In this document: positions 4,465-11,899 of the stretch, one piece after another
How positions within the stretch are numbered: the stretch's first letter is position 1
How the letters are laid out: each line of letters begins with the position of its first letter
Virus record (IMG/VR): IMGVR_UViG_3300035458_000023
Coordinates: 1-20,146 of that record
Length of the DNA: 20,146 bases
From: a virus
Direction: 5' to 3' (one strand)
Position numbers and translations under genes: made by a program
The notes under the pieces: generated by a model
The model's input: only the letters and a program-made list of their open reading frames with translations
Database searches by the model: none
Told to the model about the DNA's origin: nothing

Positions 4465-7017
4465 ATGTCTACATTTCGTCAGCGAACCGATGAAAAATAC
4501 CGTGTTGTCTGGGAGCCCCAACCAGGTCCCCAGACATGGTTGCTGTCGTGTCCTGTATTTGAGCTATTCTTCGGTGGCGCTCGCGGCGGCGGAAAATCCG
4601 ATGGGATGCTTGGCGATTTTGCATCTCATGCTGATGAATTCGGAGAGGATGCAATTGGATTAATTATCCGCAGGGAACTGACGCAACTCAAAGAATTAAT
4701 TGAACGAAGTAAGCAGATTTATACGCCGTTGGGCGCTGTTTGGCACGTTGGCGACAAGATGTGGCGCTTTCCAAATGGCGCTCGTTTGATTTTTGCGTAC
4801 ATCGATAACGATGCTGACGCCGATAAATATCAGGGCCACAGCTATAGCAGGGTTTATGTCGAAGAATTAGGAAATTTTCCCAGCCCGGTTCCGATATTTA
4901 AACTAATGGCTTGCATTCGTTCTGCCAACCCTAAGGTGCGTTGCGGGTTCAGAGCAACCGGAAATCCAGGCGGCCCAGGTCATTTGTGGATCAAACAGCG
5001 TTACATAATGCCTGCACCGCGTGGCATGCAGATCATCAAATCCAAGTTTGTGAATCCGTTCACCAAACAAGAATACGAAATAGAGCGCGTTTTTATTCCT
5101 TCGAAAATAACTGACAATCGATACACGAATAATTCTGCTTACGTCGCCCGCCTGCAAATGGTTGGCAATGCGCGGCTTGTTGACGCTTGGTTGCTCGGAA
5201 ACTGGGATATCATTGAGGGCGCGTTCTTTGATGAATGGGACGAGCGCAAGCACGTCATTGATCAATTTATTATTCCTGCGCACTGGACTAGATTTACGTC
5301 TATGGACTGGGGCGGGGCGCATCCGTTCTCTGTTGGATGGTGGGCGGTTGTGCCAGATAGGTACGATCAGATGCCAGAAAACATGCCGAGCACATTCAAC
5401 CCACGATATGCCTACAAGAACAATCTGCCGCGAGGTGCACTCGTGCGGTATCGTGAATGGTATGGTTGCCAAATCGACGAAAATGGCGAGTCGATGCACA
5501 ATAATACCGGTTTAAAACTTACGATTGAACAAATAGCTAGCGGTATAGCGGAGCGGGAAAAAAACGAGCCAAAAAATGATGCTGGGCGACCTCGGATGGC
5601 CTACAGAGTAGCTGGTACCGATCTTTTCCAAGAAAGAAGCGGTCCATCACTGGCAGAGCGCATGGCTGGAGACCCATATTATCAACATTGGATAGGAGCC
5701 AGCGTCGCGCGCACGGCAAGAGGCGATACTCTCGGTGGTTGGGATATGGTCCGCTCCCGCTTAATTGGGCAAGACGGTGACCCAATGATTTACTTTTTCC
5801 CGAATTGCATAGATAGTATAAGGACATTACCGGCGCTTCAGCATGACAAAAACAGAATCGAAGATGTTGATTCCTCCGGCGAAGATCACTGCTTTACGGG
5901 GGAAACACTTGTAAGAACATTGTATGGGGTATATTCGTTCGCTGAATTAGTTGGTTCCGAAGGCTTTACCCGTTCACATGACGGGAAATGGCATCCTTAC
6001 AGGTCGGTGAGGCTTGTAAGACGGAATCAGCGGATTGTTCGTCTTGAATTTAGCGAAGGAACAATAATTCGATGCACTCCAGACCACAAATTTCTGACGG
6101 CGAATGGGTGGATAAAGGCGGAAAATTTGATAGGGATGTCAATCCTGTCGTTATCTCCTCAACAATCCAAGAGTTTGATGGGACAAGGTATTACTTCTGT
6201 GGCGGCAGGTACTATCGACATAAGGGAAAATTGCTTCACCGAGCAGTGTGGCAAAAAAACCGTGGGCCAATCCAAGAAGGATGGGAAATCCACCACAAAG
6301 ACCGCAATCGACACAATAACAGCATCGAAAATCTGGACTGTTTATTGGAATTCGATCATCTCTCCGGCGAGCATGGAGATGAATTTGCTGAGCGGCTTAG
6401 GCCGCATATGGCCAAGGGTGTGGAGGCAGCTAAAGCGTGGCATGCAAGCCCTGAAGGTATCGATTGGCATCGTAAGCACTATACTTTGCACTGCGCCGAA
6501 GCGATGCATCGCAGGGAGCGACAAGTTTGTAAGCATTGCAGTTCCGAATATGATGCCCATCACAACAATCTATTCTGCTCCAACAAGTGCAAATCAGCGT
6601 GGCGACGGGCATCCGGTATCGACAATGAAAAGCGATCTTGTTCCGAGTGCGGAGCGGAATTTGTGGTCAACCGATATAGCAGAGTCAAAACATGCTCTCT
6701 TGTTTGCGGCAGCAAGAGCAGTGCAAAAACCAGGACCGGTGTGTCTTACCCTAGACGACGCGGGGTGGGATGATGTGTATTGTCTAACCGTACCGGAGAC
6801 GGGGAACTTCGAACTTGCAAATGGGATGATAGTTGCGAATTGTGGTGATGAAATTCGGTACGCCTGTATGTCCCGCCCCTATTCGCGCCCCGAAGGCGAC
6901 CCCGACAAAGGCCGCATCATGACGGTAGGCCCGGACAATCAGTTGACCATAAAGGACGCGATGGGCGACATGGAGATGCCGCGCGAGGCGAAGTTCATTC
7001 CGGTTAAGAGGATTTGA
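4465..7017 (+). CDS. terL: Terminase large subunit, interrupted by an intein
   Basis: 850-aa precursor. The ATPase domain has Walker A GGARGGGKS (residues 37-45), Walker B-like RVYVEE (129-134) and RATGNPGG (163-170). The RNase H-like nuclease part begins with SMDWGG (Asp281). Residues 476-792 are an intein inserted after SSGEDH and before CGDEIRYACMSRP, a conserved segment near the end of the nuclease domain. Splicing would give a 533-aa enzyme, a normal length for TerL. It drives DNA into the prohead through the portal encoded downstream and cuts concatemers. No small terminase is recognisable; the HTH-like gene just downstream is a candidate. ATG 4465 has only a weak ribosome binding site behind a palindrome. 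Confidence 0.93.
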   Translation: MSTFRQRTDEKYRVVWEPQPGPQTWLLSCPVFELFFGGARGGGKSDGMLGDFASHADEFGEDAIGLIIRRELTQLKELIERSKQIYTPLGAVWHVGDKMWRFPNGARLIFAYIDNDADADKYQGHSYSRVYVEELGNFPSPVPIFKLMACIRSANPKVRCGFRATGNPGGPGHLWIKQRYIMPAPRGMQIIKSKFVNPFTKQEYEIERVFIPSKITDNRYTNNSAYVARLQMVGNARLVDAWLLGNWDIIEGAFFDEWDERKHVIDQFIIPAHWTRFTSMDWGGAHPFSVGWWAVVPDRYDQMPENMPSTFNPRYAYKNNLPRGALVRYREWYGCQIDENGESMHNNTGLKLTIEQIASGIAEREKNEPKNDAGRPRMAYRVAGTDLFQERSGPSLAERMAGDPYYQHWIGASVARTARGDTLGGWDMVRSRLIGQDGDPMIYFFPNCIDSIRTLPALQHDKNRIEDVDSSGEDHCFTGETLVRTLYGVYSFAELVGSEGFTRSHDGKWHPYRSVRLVRRNQRIVRLEFSEGTIIRCTPDHKFLTANGWIKAENLIGMSILSLSPQQSKSLMGQGITSVAAGTIDIRENCFTEQCGKKTVGQSKKDGKSTTKTAIDTITASKIWTVYWNSIISPASMEMNLLSGLGRIWPRVWRQLKRGMQALKVSIGIVSTILCTAPKRCIAGSDKFVSIAVPNMMPITTIYSAPTSANQRGDGHPVSTMKSDLVPSAERNLWSTDIAESKHALLFAAARAVQKPGPVCLTLDDAGWDDVYCLTVPETGNFELANGMIVANCGDEIRYACMSRPYSRPEGDPDKGRIMTVGPDNQLTIKDAMGDMEMPREAKFIPVKRI
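5890..6840 (+). mobile_element. Intein in the terminase (317 aa) with a dual-coding centre
   Basis: It begins with Cys1 in CFTGETLV (block A), has the block B TPDH motif (precursor residues 538-541, CTPDHKFLTANGW), and ends with DVYCLTVPETGNFELANG (block F) and GMIVAN before the +1 Cys (block G). The usual penultimate His is Ala; the terminal Asn and +1 Cys are kept. The splicing halves span about 90 residues at the front and 25 at the back. The intervening 200 or so residues resemble no protein in this frame, because another frame there encodes the HNH endonuclease at 6072-6773. The frame nevertheless has no stop across it. Confidence 0.9.
6072..6773 (+). CDS. HNH homing endonuclease nested out of frame inside the intein
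   Basis: 233 aa, in a different forward frame from terminase and intein. ATG 6072 has GAAGGA about 11 bases upstream and a stop at 6051. The HNH core is KGKLLHRAVWQKNRG, then GWEIHHKDRNRHNNSIENLD (His74, His75, Asn82, Asn83). Two zinc ribbons follow: Cys153/156 with 169/173, and Cys190/193 with 208/212, the usual tail of such phage nucleases. The stop lies where intein block F begins, so the gene sits exactly between the splicing halves. Expected role: cutting intein-free terminase genes to spread the intein. Independent translation from an internal site is inferred; ribosomal frameshifting is the alternative. Confidence 0.85.
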   Translation: MHSRPQISDGEWVDKGGKFDRDVNPVVISSTIQEFDGTRYYFCGGRYYRHKGKLLHRAVWQKNRGPIQEGWEIHHKDRNRHNNSIENLDCLLEFDHLSGEHGDEFAERLRPHMAKGVEAAKAWHASPEGIDWHRKHYTLHCAEAMHRRERQVCKHCSSEYDAHHNNLFCSNKCKSAWRRASGIDNEKRSCSECGAEFVVNRYSRVKTCSLVCGSKSSAKTRTGVSYPRRRGVG

Positions 7018-7021
7018 GTGC

Positions 7022-7276
7022 ATGGGTAATAGCCGCTTCAAACGGTTCGATTTTCGCGAGGATGATTATATCGTTGCCTATTTGGGTTGTGCTGGCGAAA
7101 ATGCGGTCGCGCGTGATTTGGGTCGCCAGAATACATCGATCAAGGTGCGAGCTAAGAAACTGAGAGATAGTGGTGCTTGGGAGGCGATCGAGCGAATCAG
7201 ACAAGCGCAACAAGACTATCTCGCATGCTTAGGTTACGATGAAGTAGATCAATCTCTAGCAACACTAGCCCGGTAA
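7022..7276 (+). CDS. Small HTH/SANT-like DNA-binding protein
   Basis: 84 aa starting 4 bases after the terminase stop. The segment EDDYIVAYLGCAGENAVARDLGRQNTS-(I)KVRAKKL reads as a short three-helix fold of the Myb/SANT or GcrA-like kind: an acidic helix, a G-turn, an ARDLGR helix and a recognition-type helix. A Gln-rich amphipathic helix follows. It could be a transcription regulator. Its place between terminase and portal also makes a small-terminase-like DNA-recognition role possible, but it is shorter than usual for TerS. Both are inference. Confidence 0.7.
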   Translation: MGNSRFKRFDFREDDYIVAYLGCAGENAVARDLGRQNTSIKVRAKKLRDSGAWEAIERIRQAQQDYLACLGYDEVDQSLATLAR

Positions 7277-7297
7277 TTAATTGAGGGGATGGCTGCA

Positions 7298-7579
7298 ATG
7301 GCGCCGAATGGAGTGACCAGCCGAGCGAGCGCAAAGGATCGTGACATGCCCGATCACGCTCAGGTGCCGTCCTCTCGATCCGTATTTGAGGTCGGCAAGA
7401 CCTATCGCATGTGTGGCGGTGGAAGCGCTACCATCACCGATAAGAAGAAATCGCTTCTGATTGGGTACACCTCGCCGCATCATCCCTATGTTAGGGTATG
7501 GAGTTTGAACGGGGAATTTTCTCCCGGGGCGAGACAGTTTACCCTGGTTCCGAGGGAATTTGATCGTGTCAATGGTTGA
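7298..7579 (+). CDS. Hypothetical protein upstream of the portal
   Basis: 93 aa from ATG 7298, which has TTGAGGGG ending 9 bases upstream; ATG 7289 is in frame but touches the ribosome binding site. The N-terminal 25 residues are polar. The rest reads as a small beta-rich domain (FEVGKTYRMCGGGSATITD, LLIGYTSPHHPYVRVWSLNGEF). It overlaps the portal start. No known domain is recognised; the length and beta pattern would suit a small barrel adaptor, which is a guess. Confidence 0.65.
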   Translation: MAPNGVTSRASAKDRDMPDHAQVPSSRSVFEVGKTYRMCGGGSATITDKKKSLLIGYTSPHHPYVRVWSLNGEFSPGARQFTLVPREFDRVNG

Positions 7580-10184
7580 GGACGATCGCGACCCGACAGA
7601 AGAAGACGAGCCGGAAGACACCGGCCGCGATCCGATCATGGATGATGCCCAAGAATCCCAGCGGATGGCGAAGTATTGGAAGGGCGAGATTCATGCGGTC
7701 GAACAGGCCAATGAGAACTGGTACAAGCGCGGGGAGGATATCCTAAAGCGATATCGGGATGAACGGAAGGCGGCTCAGGACGGGCAGCGCCGGCTGAACT
7801 TGCTTTGGTCGTCGGTACAGATTTTAAAGCCGGCAGTTTACGCCAAGGTTCCCCAGGCGGTTTGCGAGAGGAAATTCAATGATCGTGATCCTGTCGGGCG
7901 CGTATCTGCTACTATCCTTGAGCGCGCCCTGCGTAACGAGTTACAGGAAAATGGTTTCCACCCCTCAATGCGGCGGGCGCGCGACGATTACCTTCTCCCC
8001 GGTCGCGGTCAATTATGGGTCCGCTATGAGCCAGAAATCGGTGAAGGATTATCCGTCCCGACCTCAGTTGAGCCGGACGTTGCTGATGCTAGCGGAGAAA
8101 TTGAGCCGCCAGACGAGAGCGAGGAGACCGAGAAACTTGAGGAGACAGGTTCCCAAATCCTGAGCGAATCGGTTCCAGTGGATTATGTCCATTGGAAAGA
8201 TTTTGGCATGATGCCAAGCACAGCGCGAACTTGGGAGGAAGTGCAGGCTGTTTTCAAACGGATATTCACGAGCAAAACCTACAATATTGAGAGATTCGGC
8301 GAGGAAATCGGCCGCAAGATATTGGCCGATCCGCAGATGTCGATGCGCGATCGTATCGCAGGGGATACAGCCGCTTATACATTGGACGATCATAATACTC
8401 GAAAGCGGGTGATTTACGAGATTTGGAACAAGGCGGACCGCAAAGTTTTCTGGGTTTCGACGGGATATGATTCGCTATGCGACTGTCGGCAGGACCCGCT
8501 TGAACTTAGGAATTTTTTCCCGTGTCCGGAGCCGCTTTCGGCCACGATGACGAACGAATCACTGATTCCGGTACCAGATTTTACGGAATATCAGGATCAG
8601 GCCAACCAAATCGACAAATTGACGCAGCGAATCAGCCTTTTGGCCAAGGCGTGCAAGCTTGCTGGCACCTATGATGCCTCAAATAAGGGTTTGCGCCGTC
8701 TTTTAGATGAAACGGTCGAGAATGAACTGATTCCGGTCGATAATTGGGCGATGTCGGCGCAAAAAGGCGGTGTGGCGGGCTCGATTTCGTTCCTGCCGAT
8801 CAAAGAAGTTGCGGAAGTGCTCCAAATATTGATGGGCGTCCGCGATAAGGTCATGCAGGACTTCGATCGCGTGACCGGAATGCAGGCATTGGTCAGCCAA
8901 ACCGATGATGCGCGTGAGACATTGGGCGGACAGCGGCTCAAGGCGAACGGGGGGCAGACCAGGATTGAGGATCGTCGCGAGGAAGTGGGCCGATTCGCTC
9001 GGGATGTTGTCCGGTTGGTGGCAGAGGTCATCGCTAAGCATTTCCAGCCGGCCACGCTGATCGAAATTTCCGGCATTTTGTATGAGGAGGGGATTGATCC
9101 GGCCTCAATGCAGCCGGTTGCGACAGATGCCCCGCCGATCGCCCCTCCAATGGCTCCCCCAGCCCCGGGATTGGCCCCTCCTGGCGGACAATTGCAGTTA
9201 CCGCCGCCACAGCCTGGCGCACCGATAGCCCCGCCAATGGCGCCAGGACAGTCTCCCGGCATGATGCCGCCACCCGGGACCGGAATGGTGCCGTTTCAGC
9301 CCCCGATGGGTGGCGCACCTCCCGGAATGCCGATGCCCGGCCAGATGCCAGCCCCGCCCGGTGGTGGAATGGGCATGCCGACGCCTCCACCCGGGGCATC
9401 TCCGTTGCTATCGCCAAAAGTGATGCAGGTATTGCAGCGCATCAAGAAGGCGATAGACCTCCTAAAGCAGGATATCCCGCGCGGTTACCGGATTGATATT
9501 GAAACCGACACGATGATTGCGGGCGATGTCCAGCAGGAACGGCAGGACGCGACCGAGTTTATCACGGCGGTGACGAAATTCCTTGAGACGGCGCAGATGT
9601 TGGGCGGCCAAAATCCTGCCATCGTCCCGTTACTGGCCAAGATGCTGCAATGGGGAGTGCGGAAATTCAGAACCGGCCGCGATTTGGAATCAGCGATCGA
9701 CGAATATGCGGAGAAGGCTGAGAAGACAGCCACGGCCAATGCTGCGAATATGGGTGGGCATCCCAACCCCGAGGCGGCCAAGCAGCAAGCCGATGTTGTG
9801 AAAGCTAACGCCGAAATCACGGCGGCAAAATTGAAAGCTCAGAGCGAAAACGCTAACGATCAGCGGGAACAGACTATTGCAGCGCAAAACCATCAAGCGG
9901 ATATGGAAAAGCTGCAAATGGAAATGACGATGATGCGGGAGCGACATGCGTTCGACATGCAAAAGCTGGCAGCCGATCGTATGGCGCATGCGGCGCAGAC
10001 TGGTTTACCGGTCCCGTCGATGGCGACCGCGACGGCGCAAGGCCACCAAGACAATGTGACGCAGCTTGCGAATGCGGCTAGTTTAATCCACAAGGCTGCG
10101 ACGACGAAAAAACGTATTGTTCGCGATCCGAGCGGCAAGGCTATCGGTATTGAGCCTATTCCTGAAATGGAGAATCCTGTTTGA
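7572..10184 (+). CDS. Portal protein with Pro/Met/Gly-rich insertion
   Basis: 870 aa from ATG 7572. GTG 7566 sits better behind GAGGGA (7552-7557) and may be the true start. The order is: acidic N-terminus; helical QDGQRRLNLLWSSVQILKPAVYAK, as in large phage portals; ALRNELQENGFHPSMRRARDDYLLPGRG; the clip/stem region; and QTDDARETLGGQRLKANGG with a long helix after it. The product forms the dodecameric DNA channel at a capsid vertex and docks terminase. Residues about 520-613 are an unusual low-complexity stretch built from AP, PP, GM and PG units. The C-terminus (about 710-810) is an Ala/Gln/Lys-rich coiled coil, as expected of a portal barrel. Family assignment is by overall pattern and position. 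Confidence 0.85.
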   Translation: MVEDDRDPTEEDEPEDTGRDPIMDDAQESQRMAKYWKGEIHAVEQANENWYKRGEDILKRYRDERKAAQDGQRRLNLLWSSVQILKPAVYAKVPQAVCERKFNDRDPVGRVSATILERALRNELQENGFHPSMRRARDDYLLPGRGQLWVRYEPEIGEGLSVPTSVEPDVADASGEIEPPDESEETEKLEETGSQILSESVPVDYVHWKDFGMMPSTARTWEEVQAVFKRIFTSKTYNIERFGEEIGRKILADPQMSMRDRIAGDTAAYTLDDHNTRKRVIYEIWNKADRKVFWVSTGYDSLCDCRQDPLELRNFFPCPEPLSATMTNESLIPVPDFTEYQDQANQIDKLTQRISLLAKACKLAGTYDASNKGLRRLLDETVENELIPVDNWAMSAQKGGVAGSISFLPIKEVAEVLQILMGVRDKVMQDFDRVTGMQALVSQTDDARETLGGQRLKANGGQTRIEDRREEVGRFARDVVRLVAEVIAKHFQPATLIEISGILYEEGIDPASMQPVATDAPPIAPPMAPPAPGLAPPGGQLQLPPPQPGAPIAPPMAPGQSPGMMPPPGTGMVPFQPPMGGAPPGMPMPGQMPAPPGGGMGMPTPPPGASPLLSPKVMQVLQRIKKAIDLLKQDIPRGYRIDIETDTMIAGDVQQERQDATEFITAVTKFLETAQMLGGQNPAIVPLLAKMLQWGVRKFRTGRDLESAIDEYAEKAEKTATANAANMGGHPNPEAAKQQADVVKANAEITAAKLKAQSENANDQREQTIAAQNHQADMEKLQMEMTMMRERHAFDMQKLAADRMAHAAQTGLPVPSMATATAQGHQDNVTQLANAASLIHKAATTKKRIVRDPSGKAIGIEPIPEMENPV

Positions 10185-10366
10185 ATGAGCGCATGAAACA
10201 TCCATCAGGTCGCCCTATCCGCGATCGATATATCAAGGCTTCTCCATATCGCTTGGCACCGAGCGAGCCTTTGACGCCCGGCCTCAAGCACAAGCCGATA
10301 TCAACATCTGCCATTGGATTTACGGCGGATTTGATCTCAAACAACCATGACATAGACGAGGATTAA
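10181..10366 (+). CDS. Small basic hypothetical protein
   Basis: 61 aa. TTG 10181 overlaps the portal stop and lies 7 bases after GGAGA (10169-10173); ATG 10193 is in frame but badly spaced. The product is Pro/Lys/Arg-rich (HPSGRPIRDRYIKASPYRL, TPGLKHKP) with an acidic end. Its TAA shares a base with the next ATG. No domain is recognised. Its position between two conserved genes in a tightly overlapped operon supports it as real. Confidence 0.6.
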   Translation: MNERMKHPSGRPIRDRYIKASPYRLAPSEPLTPGLKHKPISTSAIGFTADLISNNHDIDED

Positions 10367-11118
10367 TGCGCGTAGCTCTGATCGGAACCTGCCCCAGTTC
10401 CCGCATGCTAGCCCCCTACGCTAACGGCGATTGGGAAATATGGGCATGCTCTCCCGGTAATGCCTATGGGATTCTGCCTCGGGTAACGCGGTGGTTTGAG
10501 ATACACGGCGATCTCGGCTGGGCGGAATCTGGGAAGTGGGGTGCCTCGAAATACGTCGATTGGCTGAATGAGCAAGAGTTCACGGTCTACGCTCAGAGCC
10601 GGGAATATATCAAGCACGCCACTCCATATCCGCTTGAGGAAATGATAGCGAAGCACAGCCTGTATTTCTTCACGAGCACGTTTGCCTATATGATGGCGCT
10701 GGCGATTGCAGAGGGGGCGACTGAAATCGGGCTGTACGGCATCGATATGTCGGGAGACATTGAATATCAGGAACAGCGTCCCGCGATGCAGCATTTTATT
10801 GTCATGTGCATGGCGATGGGGATCAAGGTTGGGGCTCCGGATGAGAGCGACATCATGCGCCCGCCGCCGCTGTATGGTTACGGCGATGCCACACCGCACG
10901 GACGGAAAATGCACGTCTACCAGAACGAAATCGAGTCCAAGATCAAGGAAACCGAGAACTTCAAGCGGCAGTCCGAATTGGATATTGCCTTGCTCAGGGG
11001 TGTGAGCGAGGGAATCGATTATGCCCGTCGCATTTGGGGAAATGATCGGGTTCCACTTCGTCCGTTGAACGTGGTAGAACCCAAACCGCTCAAACTTGTG
11101 ACAACGCCAGTCAAATAG
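10366..11118 (+). CDS. Conserved phage protein with Rossmann/glycosyltransferase-like pattern
   Basis: 250 aa, start overlapping the previous stop (TAATG). The N-terminus RVALIGTCPSSRMLAPY followed by WEIWACSPG has the look of a nucleotide-binding beta-alpha unit. Later come VTRWFEIHGDLGW, TPYPLEEMIAKHSLYFFTST, an Ala-rich helix, GLYGIDMSGDIEYQEQRPAMQHFI and SDIMRPPPLYGYGD. This set recurs in phage structural regions. The IDM...EYQEQRP segment resembles DUF115 or sialyltransferase-type folds, but no catalytic residue can be assigned. The C-terminal 60 residues are helical (IESKIKETENFKRQ). It may modify virion glycans or bind a nucleotide. Function unproven. Confidence 0.7.
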   Translation: MRVALIGTCPSSRMLAPYANGDWEIWACSPGNAYGILPRVTRWFEIHGDLGWAESGKWGASKYVDWLNEQEFTVYAQSREYIKHATPYPLEEMIAKHSLYFFTSTFAYMMALAIAEGATEIGLYGIDMSGDIEYQEQRPAMQHFIVMCMAMGIKVGAPDESDIMRPPPLYGYGDATPHGRKMHVYQNEIESKIKETENFKRQSELDIALLRGVSEGIDYARRIWGNDRVPLRPLNVVEPKPLKLVTTPVK

Positions 11119-11130
11119 GAGGTTCCAACG
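11117..11130 (+). promoter_or_regulatory. Strong Shine-Dalgarno site before a putative ACG start
   Basis: AGGAGG (11117-11122) overlaps the preceding TAG stop and lies 5 bases before ACG (11128-11130). The next possible in-frame ATG is 114 bases further on with no such site. The sequence and spacing therefore point to initiation at ACG. Confidence 0.7.
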
Positions 11131-11592
11131 GCCTACTTTTTTATCAACGGTGCGCTGACTGCATCAGCCGCATTTAACCAATACGGTGCTCTCGTCTATG
11201 CTGGCGCAACGCCTCGACGCGGCAAGGTCTATGAGCTTCTGATGGGAGCGGCATCGGCACCGAGCGCGACGGATACGCCGATTCAATACGATCTTTCTCG
11301 GGTCACCAGCTCGGCAAGTGGAGGAACATCATACGCGCCGCAGGTTCTTGATCCTGCGGATATTGCCACACCATCTGCGGTTGCCTATATCACGGCGTCA
11401 GGCGCGACGCTAACCGCATCAAGTTCGGTATTCAACGTCAACCTCAACCAGCGCAACTCACAGCGATGGACGGCAGCGCAGGAAAGTCAGATGCTGATTT
11501 ATCCAGCGACGGCGAGCAATGGGTTTGCGTTCCGCGCGCTATCACCGTCCTATGGCGGTTCGGTCGGTACCGGATTGTACTTCCAGGAGTGA
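11128..11592 (+). CDS. Conserved phage structural protein, probable ACG start
   Basis: 154 aa if initiated at ACG 11128. The upstream extension (AYFFINGALTASAAFNQYGAL, VYAGATPRRGKVYELL) continues the protein smoothly into GAASAPSATDTPIQYDLSRV, so the ATG at 11242 would cut off a folded segment. Features include LDPADIATPSA, NLNQRNSQRWTAAQ and YPATASNGFAFRAL, ending in GTGLYFQE. I recognise this pattern (LDPAD..., NQR...RW.A, PATA.NG.., FEE end) in virion-region proteins of many uncultured phages. It is probably a beta-sandwich head or tail surface protein. The ACG could also be a base error for ATG. Confidence 0.72.
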   Translation, partial: TAYFFINGALTASAAFNQYGALVYAGATPRRGKVYELLMGAASAPSATDTPIQYDLSRVTSSASGGTSYAPQVLDPADIATPSAVAYITASGATLTASSSVFNVNLNQRNSQRWTAAQESQMLIYPATASNGFAFRALSPSYGGSVGTGLYFQE

Positions 11593-11596
11593 TCGC

Positions 11597-11899
11597 GTGT
11601 CGCTCCGTTACGGCAAATCGACCGGGTTTCTCGAAACAATCGGGCCAGATGGAACGCAGCATCGGGACACATTCACCTGTAAACATTGCCAGTTCATCGT
11701 CAGTTTCGAGCCGTTTTGTGATCCTGCGGATGTTGGCGGTCACTGTAAGCTATGCGATGATTTGATCTGCAAGAACTGTGTCCGGCGCGGTGTCTGTATC
11801 ACGGTTGAGGAAATGTTGACGCATATGGAGGGCGGCTGGATCGATCGCGCCAAGCTTGCGGAGTGGGAACGAACCCCCGTCATTGCGATCGGAACCTAA
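11597..11899 (+). CDS. Small zinc-finger-like phage protein
   Basis: 100 aa. GTG 11597 is chosen because AGGAG (11585-11589) lies 7 bases upstream; longer versions of the frame run over the previous gene. Cysteines are arranged CKHC, then FCDPADVGGHCKLCDDLICKNCVRRGVC, at least eight in all, enough for two zinc sites. This treble-clef-like pattern (CK.C..LIC..CV) recurs in small proteins beside phage structural genes. The C-terminal helix (VEEMLTHMEGGWIDRAKLAEWE) is amphipathic. Binding partner unknown. The following gene starts immediately after the TAA. Confidence 0.75.
   Translation: MSLRYGKSTGFLETIGPDGTQHRDTFTCKHCQFIVSFEPFCDPADVGGHCKLCDDLICKNCVRRGVCITVEEMLTHMEGGWIDRAKLAEWERTPVIAIGT

Noticed and set aside
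4903-5499. 198-aa reverse-strand open frame inside the terminase
   Set aside because: It lies fully opposite conserved terminase codons and its translation resembles no family; a shadow.
5890-6840. Intein and HNH frames as two halves of one frameshifted gene
   Set aside because: The intein frame remains open through the whole HNH region, and the HNH has its own start signal and stop. Two compensating errors are therefore less likely, but reads should be checked.
8669-9262. 197-aa reverse-strand frame, Gly/Cys/Pro-rich
   Set aside because: This is the complement of portal codons, including the Pro-rich stretch, which explains the low complexity.
11242-11592. ATG 11242 as the start of the structural gene at 11128
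   Set aside because: It has no ribosome binding site and would discard in-frame protein sequence that follows a perfect AGGAGG at 11117.
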